A stretch of 64,000 nucleotides of DNA from Phoronis australis. Lineage: Eukaryota > Phoronida > Phoronidae. Within the stretch, counting starts at the first letter, position 1, and each line of letters starts with the position of its first letter. The stretch spans positions 2,269 through 66,268 of the forward strand of contig NMRA01000066.1 in the NCBI GenBank assembly GCA_002633005.1. Direction: 5' to 3'. The notes under the pieces are model-generated. The model was not told the DNA's origin. It ran no database searches and saw nothing but the letters and a program-made list of their open reading frames with translations. A program made the position numbers and the translations under genes. Positions 36,611 to 47,212 of the stretch are shown here, in pieces.

Positions 36611-36937
36611 NNNNNNNNNNNNNNNNNNNNNNNNNNNNNNNNNNNNNNNNNNNNNNNNNNNNNNNNNNNNNNNNNNNNNNNNNNNNNNNNNNNNNNNNNN
36701 NNNNNNNNNNNNNNNNNNNNNNNNNNNNNNNNNNNNNNNNNNNNNNNNNNNNNNNNNNNNNNNNNNNNNNNNNNNNNNNNNNNNNNNNNNNNNNNNNNNN
36801 NNNNNNNNNNNNNNNNNNNNNNNNNNNNNNNNNNNNNNNNNNNNNNNNNNNNNNNNNNNNNNNNNNNNNNNNNNNNNNNNNNNNNNNNNNNNNNNNNNNN
36901 NNNNNNNNNNNNNNNNNNNNNNNNNNNNNNNNNNNNN
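36611..36937. other. Assembly gap (327 N)
   Basis: A run of unknown bases in intergenic DNA. Frames crossing it are artefacts. Confidence 1.
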
Positions 36938-39900
36938 TTCACGATTTTGGGAACTGAAATAGGGACTGCTCGAAGAAAAAGTTTCATAACGGGAGTATTT
37001 GTTCGAGTTGGAAGGAATTAAACACATCGACAACCTCATAAGGTGTTCCTCTATGCGCAAAAGGTATTTGTAACAACGTGACTTTGATGGTTTAGTCGGT
37101 GCGAGGCATAATTCGCCGAAAAGCTTCCGGCGTACAGAGCGCCTATAGCCTCTACATCGCCTCTGCTTCGGGCCAACAGAGGCGATGGTCATTGCCTAAC
37201 CGACTGTAGGCCTACAGGTATATGCACTTAACGACCTGAAGGCTGGAAGCGAATAGCTGGTCAGTTATTTCAGGATCCCAAGGCTCCACACAATAATACT
37301 CTATGACTTACGTTCTCTCATACACCGCAAGACATGTTAGTTGTTTTACAACAGTGATTAGCACAGGACACAACACGCTTTTGCCATTTTACCGGAAACG
37401 GTACATTATACATAGACGGCATCTGCCGGCAGATGACGACACCCGGAACGGCTGGCCCAAGACGGCGGCCGATGGATAACCCTTACCTGAGAGTGGGCTG
37501 CGTATACTGGATGTCCCGCAGAGCGATGCTTAATCCTAATGAAAGGTCTATGTTATGGAACAAAATTCTCCTAAAGGATGTGAGAAATTCCATCCAATTT
37601 GCCAGTCCGTGCCTTTCACCGGAAACTTTCGTCATGCCAACTTCTTGAGCGCATCCGCGAATGCGGAGCGGACAATTACTAGTATTCGGAAACAATAGGC
37701 TAAGCCTGTATCTACCTCGGTCATTTTCATTTTATCATACATTTGTAGACCGATTTGTGTTCATTTTAATGTGGCAAAAATTAAGGAACAAGGTCTAAAA
37801 CCTACGAGGCTACCATGATGCGCATGACGGGGGGGGGGGTATTGAGTAGGGGAACGAGATCGTTCAACTTTGTTATGGCAAGATGTTGAAATGCGTACAC
37901 TTTCAGAGTGTGATTTATGAACTTCCGAATACCACGTTGTAAACAATATTAGGGCGGAGACAACTTTGGACAATAACAGTCGTGACTGGTACATGTGTTC
38001 AGGTTGCAAAAATGGTCCAGTGGAGTGAGCACGGCACTTTTCGGTCCCTCCCTCGTCACCAATAGTCGTGACTGGTACGTGTGTCCAAGTTGTAAAAATG
38101 GTCCAGTGAGCATGAAAGCACTTCGGTTCCTCCTCGTCCCTAAATACCCTGGCACGTAGCCATAATGAAAACGTACTACATCGATCATGTCAATTAACTA
38201 ATTCCTATCAGGAAATGCATATTTTTACTAAAAAAAGAGTTTATCAACCTACGATAAACAACCACTCCCACAGGAAACTCGCCTTAGTTCACATTTCAGT
38301 TAACTAGTTTTTCCGTTCCATTATAGTTGGCCCAATCCTTGGCTGCTGCAAGGGTTACAATAATATCGCAAATCAGCGAATAAATTTATAAGATTTTTTT
38401 AGATTGCAAGTTTTGAGTGATTTAGTAATTTACAGTGCCGTCGCCCACAGGCCCTAATGGATAACAGAATGCTTCGTGGTTTAGAGGAGTATCAATTAGG
38501 ATACAACATCTTATTCTGAATTCTAGTAACAAAAATCGTCTCATAACTAATGGTTCTAATTACCGTACGATTCGAATGACCAGAATTGCACTGCAATGTT
38601 CTAGGCTATTACTCCTGTGTTTTTAAAGACTGTGAGCAATGACTACTACATATACTAAACACACTTGGCCTCTCTATTTCGGTTTTGTTTTAGGTGAGGT
38701 CGTAAGTCCGATCCGTACAGTCAGCCATAGCTTTGATTTTGATTGGTTCACAGTTCATTAATGTGACTCGATAGTGGTGACCTTCGCTTGTTTGATTACG
38801 AAAATTATCAAGCTAACACGAAGTTTGCGTTTAGGTGCTGAGCGCAACAATTTAACGTGCCTTCGACAGTCTTAGTTATGACCGAGCCTTGTGACACATT
38901 TTTTAACTCAACATCGCAAAAGGGTGAACTTACAAACACCGTATGTGAACGTCGAGAAGTACGGCTTTGGGTGCACTTTGGAGGCACGCACTGGAAAAAG
39001 TGTGCAGCCAGCATGTCAATGGGGTGTGCTATTATGGGAACAACGTAGCCTATTTTCCTGACATCAAACCATAAAACCCCTTGTGTAAATGATCTTTCAC
39101 ATCTAACGATAGTTTAAATATGACAACTTATTCGTTGCGCTAACTTTGTCTGTCCTTTTTAGTCATTGATATTTTGTCCCCCTGCGAGTCAGTGATCGTC
39201 GTGCAGTTAGGTGCGTCGACCGCGGGCTAAGTTTCGTACGCCTGTGTAAGTTGCCTTTCTCTTCAAATGAAGATCGATGGTGATAAAAAACGACGAATTT
39301 TGTCGAGTCAAGGCGGCGACATAATCCTTGTGTTAGTCTTGTCTGTCGTTTTTTGTTTGATTTGTTTGATATTTTGCCCGTAACTCAGTAGTTTAGATCT
39401 TCCTGACGGTCTGGTTTGCTGTTGTTTGTGTCGATCACAGACATTCAAAATGAGTTGACCAGTTGACATATACTGTAAGTGCTATGTTAGAATCTAAATC
39501 CAAGGTATACTATTCTCGTGACAATTAAGTTAAACACGGGTGTCTTCCGACACAATTTCAACTTAAAATTTGAATGTGCCGATGTCGCAGAGTATGCTCA
39601 TAAAGTTTTTTTTTCTCCGTAGAAATCATGGTGAAACCAAGAAAGAAACCTGGTGGAAATAATTAAATCATTTGGAATTTCACGGGCAAATTTTGCGACA
39701 TAATTTCTCCAATTTTCGACCGCAAGAAATAACGTCGGATTAATTTGAATTCTGCCGTATTAGCAATTTCGTTGATTGATTATACATTTTACTCATCAAC
39801 AATAAACATCGACTCCGAGACAATCAATAGTGTGTTCCATGAAAGATCGACGGTTTTACCCTTCAGTTTCACTTTAATCTGATTTCTCTTGTTCGAACAT

Positions 39901-40360
39901 ATACGCCGCTAATCAATCCAAATGTTGTTTCTACATTTTCTTAAACTTCCACTTCGCTGTACATTTCATTGAACTCTTCCTTCTCTAAAGTTTCTTCAAA
40001 TTCGCTGTTGGCTTTCGCTGTAAAACGTCCGTCCACCGCAAGGTATTATGCTTTTCTGACCCAAGTGCGAAACGTCTCGAGTCATTCTTTTTTATCATGC
40101 TGCGCGTGAGCCTTTCGCTTCGTAAGATGTGTAACGCCCCCTTGCGCCCAGACCTAATCCCGTTAGTTCTCTGCGGGTACACGCATTCTTCCAGGATGTC
40201 GCCGACGAATCTCCATTCATTGCCAACCTGTCCCGCACCGCACGCAGGGACCCTGGCTGTACTTTAATTGGTTCATTAGACCCCTAGGTGGTCCCCATCC
40301 AGACCGCGCTGCTGACTTCGGCGACGCTAGGCTATCGTGGCACAGCGACTCGTAGGACAT
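36938..40360. other. Gene-free region with repeats
   Basis: No gene recognised. It includes a G-run near 37830, a tandem duplication at 37978-38149, and similar segments near 39145 and 39330 (TTTGTCTGTC...TGATATTTTG). Open stretches at 37433-37648 and 38857-39048 show no family similarity. Confidence 0.4.
37978..38149. repeat. 86-bp tandem duplication, two copies
   Basis: AGTCGTGACTGGTACATGTG at 37978 recurs with slight changes at 38064. Both copies continue with CAGGTTGCAAAAATGGTCC / CAAGTTGTAAAAATGGTCC, CAGTG(GAG)TGAGCA-like words and a CGGT(T)CCTCCCTCGTC tail. About 85 percent identical by eye. Confidence 0.8.
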
Positions 40361-40520
40361 CAGTGGCGGATTTAGAGGGGGGGGCAAGGGGACCATGCCC
40401 CCCGTAAAATTTTTCCAGATTCTATTTTGCAGTTCGGGGGTGCGAATGTCTGAAGGGCAAAATCCTGGCTAATACTCTGCCCTGCCCCCCCCCCAACTCA
40501 AAATCCTCAGTCCGCCCCTG
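40361..40520. mobile_element. 160-bp MITE, CAGTGGCGGATTTAG family, copy A
   Basis: Starts CAGTGGCGGATTTAGAG and ends CTCAGTCCGCCCCTG, forming inverted termini (CAGKGGCGGA). The interior shares GGTGCGAATGTCTGA and ATCCTGGCTAATACTCTGCC with copy B at 48964-49126. Flanks are GACAT and GATAT, a possible decayed 5-bp duplication. Confidence 0.8.
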
Positions 40521-41120
40521 GATATTATATGCAAGTGGAAGTGTCGAGATATGTGTCGTAGAATTTCATTTTTGTTGTCTTAATAGGTGTAATTTTGAAA
40601 TTCTGTGATTTGAAATCTGCACCGTAAGGTAAGTTTCCTGTCGCAACGAACTGTACAACTTGACGATGATGTCATCTGCGTCGATTAGTACGAACGCCAC
40701 CTGATGGGGTCATACGATGGTAATTGGGGTAATTAGTCAAGGTCACGAGTAAACGAAGAGATGATACGTTTGTGTTTATCAATGAATCATACATTTAACA
40801 TGTTCCAAGTCATTTGGCCGTTTTACACTGTCTTTAAAAGAAACGGCCCCTGCTGTGTCGTGGAAAGTGGTGCTGGGGACTGTTAAGTCTTCCCTTTCTA
40901 AAAACAATGTTAAACGAAATGTTTAAGATTGCTTGTTCAGGCCAATGAGCACGAGTACATATTTACCGCCTTCCTTTCATAGGCAAGACCAACAAAAAGG
41001 TAGTCAACCTAACTTCAGTTACACCAAAATGATCACGTGATTACATCCCATCTCATAAATCATCGCGCGTACTAAAGTCGCTGTCATTTAGAGACAGTTT
41101 GCTGAGCGATACTGACAACG

Positions 41121-41138
41121 ATGAAGTGCACATTTTTG
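41121..41138 (+). CDS. Candidate first coding exon of a secreted protein
   Basis: ATG AAG TGC ACA TTT TTG followed by GTAAGA. On its own it is weak, but it is in phase 0 and joins the acceptor at 42364 to make MKCTFLFFLLLYIAIL, a near-ideal signal peptide with a basic start and a hydrophobic core. The intron would be 1225 bases. Without it the second exon has no plausible start. Confidence 0.55.
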
Positions 41139-41819
41139 GTAAGAATTTCATGTTGTTGTTTTTTAATATTTTGTAATCCTCGTACGTGAGCATTTATAAT
41201 AAATGTTTTTGATAAAATTTGTAAACATATCAGAAAATTTCGGCTCTACAGTTAACCCACCAATTTAGTACCATTAATCGAGGTACATCTCAAAATGTTG
41301 AAATTTATACTCTAAAATGTTGACGTTTTATCCCAGTTTTTGTAAGTTTACAAATTGAAGCTAATTGTCATTCAACTGTTGTGGGCATTTTTGGCATACA
41401 ACCAGCAATTAAAAAATTCTACTTGAGAACTGTTTACGAAATTATTTTTAATTTGAAAAATTTGACGTTATGTTGAAAGAGCATTATTTGGGAAGTTTTG
41501 AGGAAATTGGTTTCCGACAGTTTTTAAGACAGAGAAAGCGGTATCAAGTATTACGCTTTGGTAGAATCTGGCTTTCTCAAAGTCCTCCTTAACACTCAGA
41601 AATACACGATGTATGAGCTAACCGATACTCGTCGTGCAAACGAAGGGATTCAACATAAATACGTGAACATAACATACATGTACATTTAATCGTGGTCATT
41701 CTTATAAGTTTTCTTCACTTTTGTAATGAATATCGAGCAGCTGCTGCATTGTGTCAAAAAATTGTGAACTTTGACTAAATAGATTTTTTTTCAGGTATTG
41801 ATTATCATTCATAAACAAG

Positions 41820-41846
41820 TACAAAAACAAACAAACAAACAAATAA
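41820..41846. repeat. (AAAC)n microsatellite
   Basis: About five units of AAAC/ACAA in the intron of the secreted-protein gene. Confidence 0.8.
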
Positions 41847-42363
41847 GTTCAGCCATTCATTCACGAATGCGCACCTCAGGAGAGACCATTCTCGTATCTC
41901 GTATAAAGTAAACAACTGCTACATGGAGTTAAGGTGAACAACAAAATTTTCCCATTTCGCAGAGACGCTGTCATATACACAATTTTTATATGCAATTAAT
42001 TTAAATAGAATTGGTATCAACTTGTCCCTTCTTGCGGTGAGAAGTGATGTCTGGACATGTACATAACTGATAGTTCATCATATTCCTTGAGACCAAGCTT
42101 GGCGCGTAAAATGACACGCTGTAACAAGCCAACTTGTATAGCCTGGTCGTAAGTGAAAAGCAGACGATCAGTTCTTTGGAAGCCTGATATCACCCCTAAT
42201 TTCACTAAGGAAAGTTTAAGGCCAATTTCATAACGAAAAGTAGGCCTAGTCTAAATCATAAACTGGTTTTTGGTGATAGAAAGCAGGTTTTAGCCACTTT
42301 AAAAGTTCGACTCCAAACGTGTATTACTCAACTCAAAAGATTTCCTTCTTGTCTGTTTTTCAG

Positions 42364-42841
42364 TTCTTCCTGTTGCTCTACATCGCTATCTTAAGAGAAG
42401 GTGAACAAGCGGCATCCCCATGTGACCCGCAGACAACTAACTCGGCTTCGATGGAAAGCGAGATGACACCTGGAAATCACCAAACGATTCAGCCGTCGTT
42501 CATTTCCCTTGCACCTACTCCGGCCGTGACAGAAATGTCGACTTCCGTGGAATGCCCAACTACTCAGCCACCCACGATTTCTCCCCCACCCACTCCGACC
42601 GCGGATCAGAAGACAACTGGAAGTGACTGCCCGACAACTCAGCCGCCGACGATGCCGCCTACGCGACCGATCCCAACTACGTCTGCGCCCCCTGGAGGTG
42701 GTGGCTCAAAGGAATTGAAACTCAAGAAATGCAAACCACCCAAGAAAAAGAACGGTGCCAAGGACAATTCGCTATGGATTTTTGGAAGAAATGTTACGAT
42801 CTTAAACCTAACATACAAACTTCTCAATGCGAAACTGACGG
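42364..42841 (+). CDS. Secreted Thr/Pro-rich protein, main exon
   Basis: Acceptor TTTTTCAG, donor GTGAGT, phase 0 to 1, 159 codons. It encodes the rest of the signal peptide (FFLLLYIAIL), a likely cleavage area around GEQAAS, then two mucin-like repeats each with a cysteine (VECPTTQPPTISPPPTPT and SDCPTTQPPTMPPT), a glycine run, a basic patch (KLKKCKPPKKKNG) and FGRNVTILNLTYKLLN with two N-glycosylation sequons. The Thr/Pro stretch should be O-glycosylated. A second in-frame donor at 42889 (GTAAGC, also phase 1) is possible. Family unknown; a distant SEA-like segment is conceivable but unsupported. Confidence 0.65.
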
Positions 42842-43679
42842 GTGAGTGTAAAATTTCACATGCGTTGTTACACTTGACCCTGCCAAGTAAGCAGTGTCTG
42901 TCTGCTCACATCATGGGCATCAATGTCTTGAAAAAGTAATGATGCTTCTGAAAATTTTGTAATCAACATTTGTTTACTGCAATTTGCGGCGTGTCTATTT
43001 AGAAATCCACAAACAAGACAGATGAAACTCCATAACGTACGTTATCCGTAGATCTATGAGGTTTGCAACAGAATTGTGAGTAGTACTGAAAAGCGAAAAC
43101 CAGAAAATCAAAGATCTGAAGTATTTATTCAAAATGAATCACAATTCAAAATGCAATTAAAATCCAAAGAGCAGCAACGTCATATTTATGAACACAAAGC
43201 GGTAGGAATCTCCGTCTCAGAAGGGCCCCCTCCCAAAGGGTCAAAATGTAAAAGGGGTAGAAAACAGAGTTGGGTTCACCAGGGAGGTCTCTGTTGAAAC
43301 GAAATTCGTACTACACCATAAATACAGCACATTACTGACCGAAACAGACAGACATAAAACTACAAAAAATTGGCAAATTTGATCTAAAAAGGACAATAAA
43401 TGTACGGAGAACAAGAAGAGGTGGTTACTTTTCCACCGCAATTCGTCCATGATGACTTTCGTACGACATGTGGCTTGTTTTATGACACTGCTTGCGCCAT
43501 CTTTAGGCACCATAACTCCTACACCTTTCATATCAACAAACGGTTTCACTAAAGCCTTCAGTTAACTACATACACCTACATGTATTTCGTACATACAACA
43601 TTTGGGTCAAACTTCGACTTTCATACACATTCCACTTTTTACCTCGATACACACTCTGAGTCGCATATTAACCAATCTC

Positions 43680-43833
43680 CAGTGCTGCAGTGGTAAATAA
43701 GAGGTAAGTAGGCGCCCAAAGCCCACCGTGCCACCTTGAGCATTGAACGTAACTTCGGGTGCGTAGGCGCTACGTTCAAATGCCAAAAGGTGGTTGGCTG
43801 CGCGTACGTCGCCAACGCCCCACTACAGCACTG
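43680..43833. mobile_element. 154-bp hAT-type MITE with perfect 8-bp TSD
   Basis: Begins CAGTGCTGCAGTGG and ends CCCCACTACAGCACTG, inverted termini. It is flanked on both sides by the identical 8 bases CCAATCTC (43672-43679 and 43834-43841). An 8-bp duplication and CAG..CTG ends are typical of hAT superfamily insertions. Non-coding, in the secreted-protein gene region. Confidence 0.9.
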
Positions 43834-44045
43834 CCAATCTCATACCAAAAATTAATGTTTTGACACGACTTTAAGAGCTGAAATTCGACACTGAGTCAGT
43901 CATTGCATTTCTTCTATAAAAGTGATTACGGAACAAGAAATTGCGAAATTCTCTTGGGCCGGTTACGTCACTTGCGTAGTTTTGCAGAAACTGTTAAAGT
44001 ATATCACCAAAAACATTTGCACTTTTGAATTGTTTGCTTTTTCAG

Positions 44046-44199
44046 GGCTGATTGCGTTGACATTGGAAGAGATGGGAAGCTCTACCGTGGCAAATGTAAA
44101 CAGGAAAACAAAAAGGAATTACGCCATGTTCGATGCAAGGGTTGCCCTTGGATAAAGGCTGAAGTGGAGTACCCGGTGTGCACCTGTAACCCATTGTAA
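44046..44199 (+). CDS. Cys-rich C-terminal exon, possibly of the same secreted protein
   Basis: After TTTTTCAG, one base then 50 codons to TAA: DCVDIGRDGKLYRGKC, then KELRHVRCKGCPW and YPVCTCNPL. Six cysteines and many basic residues suggest a secreted disulfide-bonded module. It enters in phase 2 whereas the 42364-42841 exon leaves in phase 1, so an unseen exon would be needed between them, or this belongs to another gene. A TATAAAAG word at about 43915 offers an alternative promoter. Confidence 0.45.
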
Positions 44200-44995
44200 A
44201 TGGGCTCGGAACTGTCTTGACCCTTACTTGCTACTTTATGAATTTCCCTAATGGCTTTTATCATATGACGTTACCATTGATTTATCTCTTGATCACCCGC
44301 ATCCGTGAGCTGCAAAAAGGCTTTGGGCTTTGGTGTAGGCCTGCATGTTAGAATCGGTGGCCCTTCTTGAGAAGGATTGATCAGGTTTCATCTCGATGGG
44401 TATTTTGTCACTGTGTATAGACGGATTCAGGGGATGAGTCACAAGGTGTGCAAAATAGCCATCTGCATGCAGTTTTTCAAAGATATGTGGACATTTCTTC
44501 GAAAATTGTGGTTGAGCCCTCTTAGAACAACTAAAGATTCTCTCCAGTTGTATATTATCTCGAGTATAATAGGTCTACCAGAGATTGGTCCATGGATAAT
44601 GTCAGGTACATAAACGAAAATTGTAACTGTATTGACGATCGGGAGGTATTATTATTTGAATAGAGATTTTCATCATTGTTACTGTTTGAGGTACGCCAAA
44701 TCTGCGTGGTTCTAGACTCGTGGCACTGCTACAAATCAGACCGACCTCATAAATCTGTTGGTGAATTCACTTCAAACTTGTTTGAAATGAAATTCTATAA
44801 TTCTTGACATTGATGGAAATTAGTACTGTAATCCCTGGACAGTTTTTTAATTTAGTATGAATAAATGCTTGCTGTTACAAGGGCTACTATTATTACAACT
44901 GCTGCTGTTGCCGCTAACATCGCTGCTCATACCCCGTTCATAAGCTAGCTGAAACGCTAGCTCTTTCGCTAGTACTGTGAATATCCGTAGATAAG
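44200..44995. other. Gene-free region
   Basis: No gene recognised. An AATAAA at about 44859 could serve as polyadenylation signal for the Cys-rich exon but is distant (about 660 bases). Confidence 0.4.
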
Positions 44996-45165
44996 CCCAT
45001 GGGCGTGTATTCGGGAAAACGAAAATGTTCAGGCTTTTAGTATCACCTAAAAACGCCCGAATAAACGCCCCATTATCTGGGCATTTGACACCAGAAGTTG
45101 TAACACCAAATGAACGTCCATGGGTGTATTCGGCATAATTTTCCGAATAAACGTCCATGGGCGTT
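44996..45165. repeat. Pair of hairpins sharing one stem sequence
   Basis: First hairpin: CCCATGGGCGTGTATTCGGG (44996) pairs with CCCGAATAAACGCCC (about 45055). Second: AACGTCCATGGGTGTATTCGG (45113-45133) pairs with CCGAATAAACGTCCATGGGC (45143-45162) across a loop of about 9 bases. The common stem word GGGCGTKTATTCGG suggests a small fold-back transposon present twice. Confidence 0.7.
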
Positions 45166-45573
45166 TCATCGTGTGGGCTTTTACGGTTTTAGGTTACGGT
45201 TTCGATTATTACTTTTATACTAGATTCACAAGAGTGGCAAAAACGCAAGTAGTCTCGCTGGCTTTGAAAACGCTAGCGTTGCCACAAAGAAGTGTGTCCG
45301 TGTAGAAGAAAAATTTCGCCAGCAGTTAGTTTTGTTTCCCCACCACCCGAGTCGTTTCTATGGGCAAGTTCGATGTCAAAAGACACCCACTCTCACGTGA
45401 TGATAGAGCAAGGGCCTCTTACACCTGCGCACGTGTGTCTTTTGAAATAAGAGGTCTGGCTACAAAGTGCCAACGAAAGTCCCGTTTAGACATCAACTTA
45501 TTGCCCGGCGCAACTGACATGGAGCAAATTGACCCGTGTCAAGCGGCCGTTTACACACACAACTCACTGGCAA

Positions 45574-46199
45574 GACGGAAATTGCGGCCGGAGAGACTGG
45601 ATCGCACATGCGCAGGTTTACAAATGACGAGAGTTGCAGAGACAAAGAACTAGTACGTAGGTCATTAGGCAAGCGTGAGTAGAGATGATCCTTTCAGCCT
45701 TGCCCCAGTTTCGCGTTTAGACATAAGTGCCGTTTACACTTACAAAGTTTAGTGACACGGATCAGCTGACACGGAACAAGTTGTTCCAGTGTGTAAACGG
45801 ACTGACACGACGCAAATTGACAACGCGCCAACACATTTTTGCCACCCGTTTGTGAGGTAGAGTAATTTGCGCCCGAACATCTTGCGCCGTGTCAATTATA
45901 AGTCTAAACGCGAAACTGGAGTAAGGCGGAAAGGATCATCTCTACTGCGCTTGTGCAATGACCTACGTACGGGTTCTTTGTCTCTGCAACTCTCGTCAAT
46001 TGTAAACCTGCGCATGTGCGATCCAGTTTCTCCAGCCTTTAATTTCCGACTATTGACACGGAGCAAGATGTTCGGGCGCAAATTGCTTTACCTTACACCG
46101 CGTTGTCAATTTGCTCCGTGTCAGTTCCGTTTACACACTGGAACAACTCGTTCCGTGTCAGCTGACCCTTGTCAACTCATTGAAGTATAAACGGCACTG
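45574..46199. mobile_element. Nested palindromic element, arms X'-L-X-L'
   Basis: Arm X' (about 45574-45722) is the inverted copy of X (45902-46050); arm L (about 45726-45898) is the inverted copy of L' (about 46040-46199). Marker words are TCTAAACGCGAAACTGG, GATCATCTCTACT, CTGCGCATGTGCGATCCAG for X, and GTGCCGTTTA, TCAGCTGACACGGAAC, CCAGTGTGTAAACGG for L. The order implies two fold-back elements, one inserted into or rearranged with the other. Open frames inside are by-products. Part of a further copy extends left to about 45510. Confidence 0.75.
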
Positions 46200-47066
46200 A
46201 AAATGCCTGCAAAAGTGACCCTTTGGCGACCGTTCACGTTCAGGCGTTTTTGATGCTAGCGAAAGCAAAAATGCAAACGTTTTAGCCAACATGAGAACCG
46301 GGAATTACTGGTGCTTTTGCTGACGGTTTGACCTATACCAACAACAACAATGTTACAGCCAGAGCGCATACGCAGGTGTGCTCCGCGTGGTCATCATTTT
46401 GCGTATATTTGTAATGGCGGTACAAGCAAACGAAAGCGCCCTAGGGGGAGCAATACTTGCGGTAATCGGTTAAAGAAGTAAAATCGACAACGAAACCAAT
46501 GACACCAAGGACAATGGCAATCTCCAATCCCTCACAGGGGACTGCATAATTCAGAGAAATGCGAGGAAAAACAGCATTTACCTTGGAATGAGTAGATGCC
46601 ACATCGTGTCGTCTATTACCGAGAATGAAAATGAGGCCTAAGGTCAAGATTAACTTTATTGGAGTCCAGTTTGGGGAAAGTTCATTTATTAAGAACATGC
46701 TTTGAAATGAGACTCTTCGAAAGAGAGGTCAGCGGATCTCAAGGTTCCTTGTACACTACCTTAGAGCCTGCACTAAAATTCTTTGTTGAAAATGGGTTTC
46801 CGAGTTTCTAGTGGCTACAGTCAGAGGACACGTAAATGACTTTGAACAGAATTTATTTGTGTTAACGTAAATTCTAGTTCATTCCAGTGGTAGCCTGTTA
46901 CAGTTTGTGATTTAAAGTTGCATCCTAAAACCCACAGAAATCTTAATTTATGATGGCCAATACAATGACGAACTTTGAACACCTTAATCCACCAAACACG
47001 TATATATACTGCGCATCACGCTCCTCTAATATCGACACAGCGAGTTTCCTTTGAACAAATCCTTTA
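46200..47066. other. Gene-free region
   Basis: No gene, RNA or mobile-element protein recognised. Confidence 0.45.
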
Positions 47067-47212
47067 CATGGGCGGCGTAGCACTGTAATAAGTGGGGGCT
47101 ATAGCCCTCCCCCCAAATCCCCTATGGTGCACCGCCCTGTCATCATGGGCTGACTGAAATAATTAGGTGTAGGGCTATACCATCCACAGCCCCCTGTGGT
47201 GCGCCACCCATG
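47067..47212. mobile_element. 146-bp MITE with perfect 5-bp TSD, same family as 24974-25044
   Basis: Begins CATGGGCGGCGTAG and ends GGTGCGCCACCCATG; flanked by CTTTA at 47062-47066 and 47213-47217. The interior contains two partly repeated halves with GGGGGCTATAGCCC and CCTRTGGTGCRCCRCCC, suggesting a dimer of the 71-bp form. Confidence 0.8.

Noticed and set aside
36541-37192. Long open frames of 130-203 codons on both strands
   Set aside because: Most of their length is the unknown-base gap, which cannot contain a stop by construction.
43076-43297. Lys/Gln/Glu-rich open frame between the secreted-protein exon and the Cys-rich exon
   Set aside because: Its phase fits neither neighbour, it starts with GTG, and the composition is what AT-rich intron sequence gives by chance.
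45867-46190. 107-codon open frame
   Set aside because: Lies entirely within the interlocked palindromic element; its mirror frame on the other strand has the same residues, so it is a by-product of the inverted repeat.
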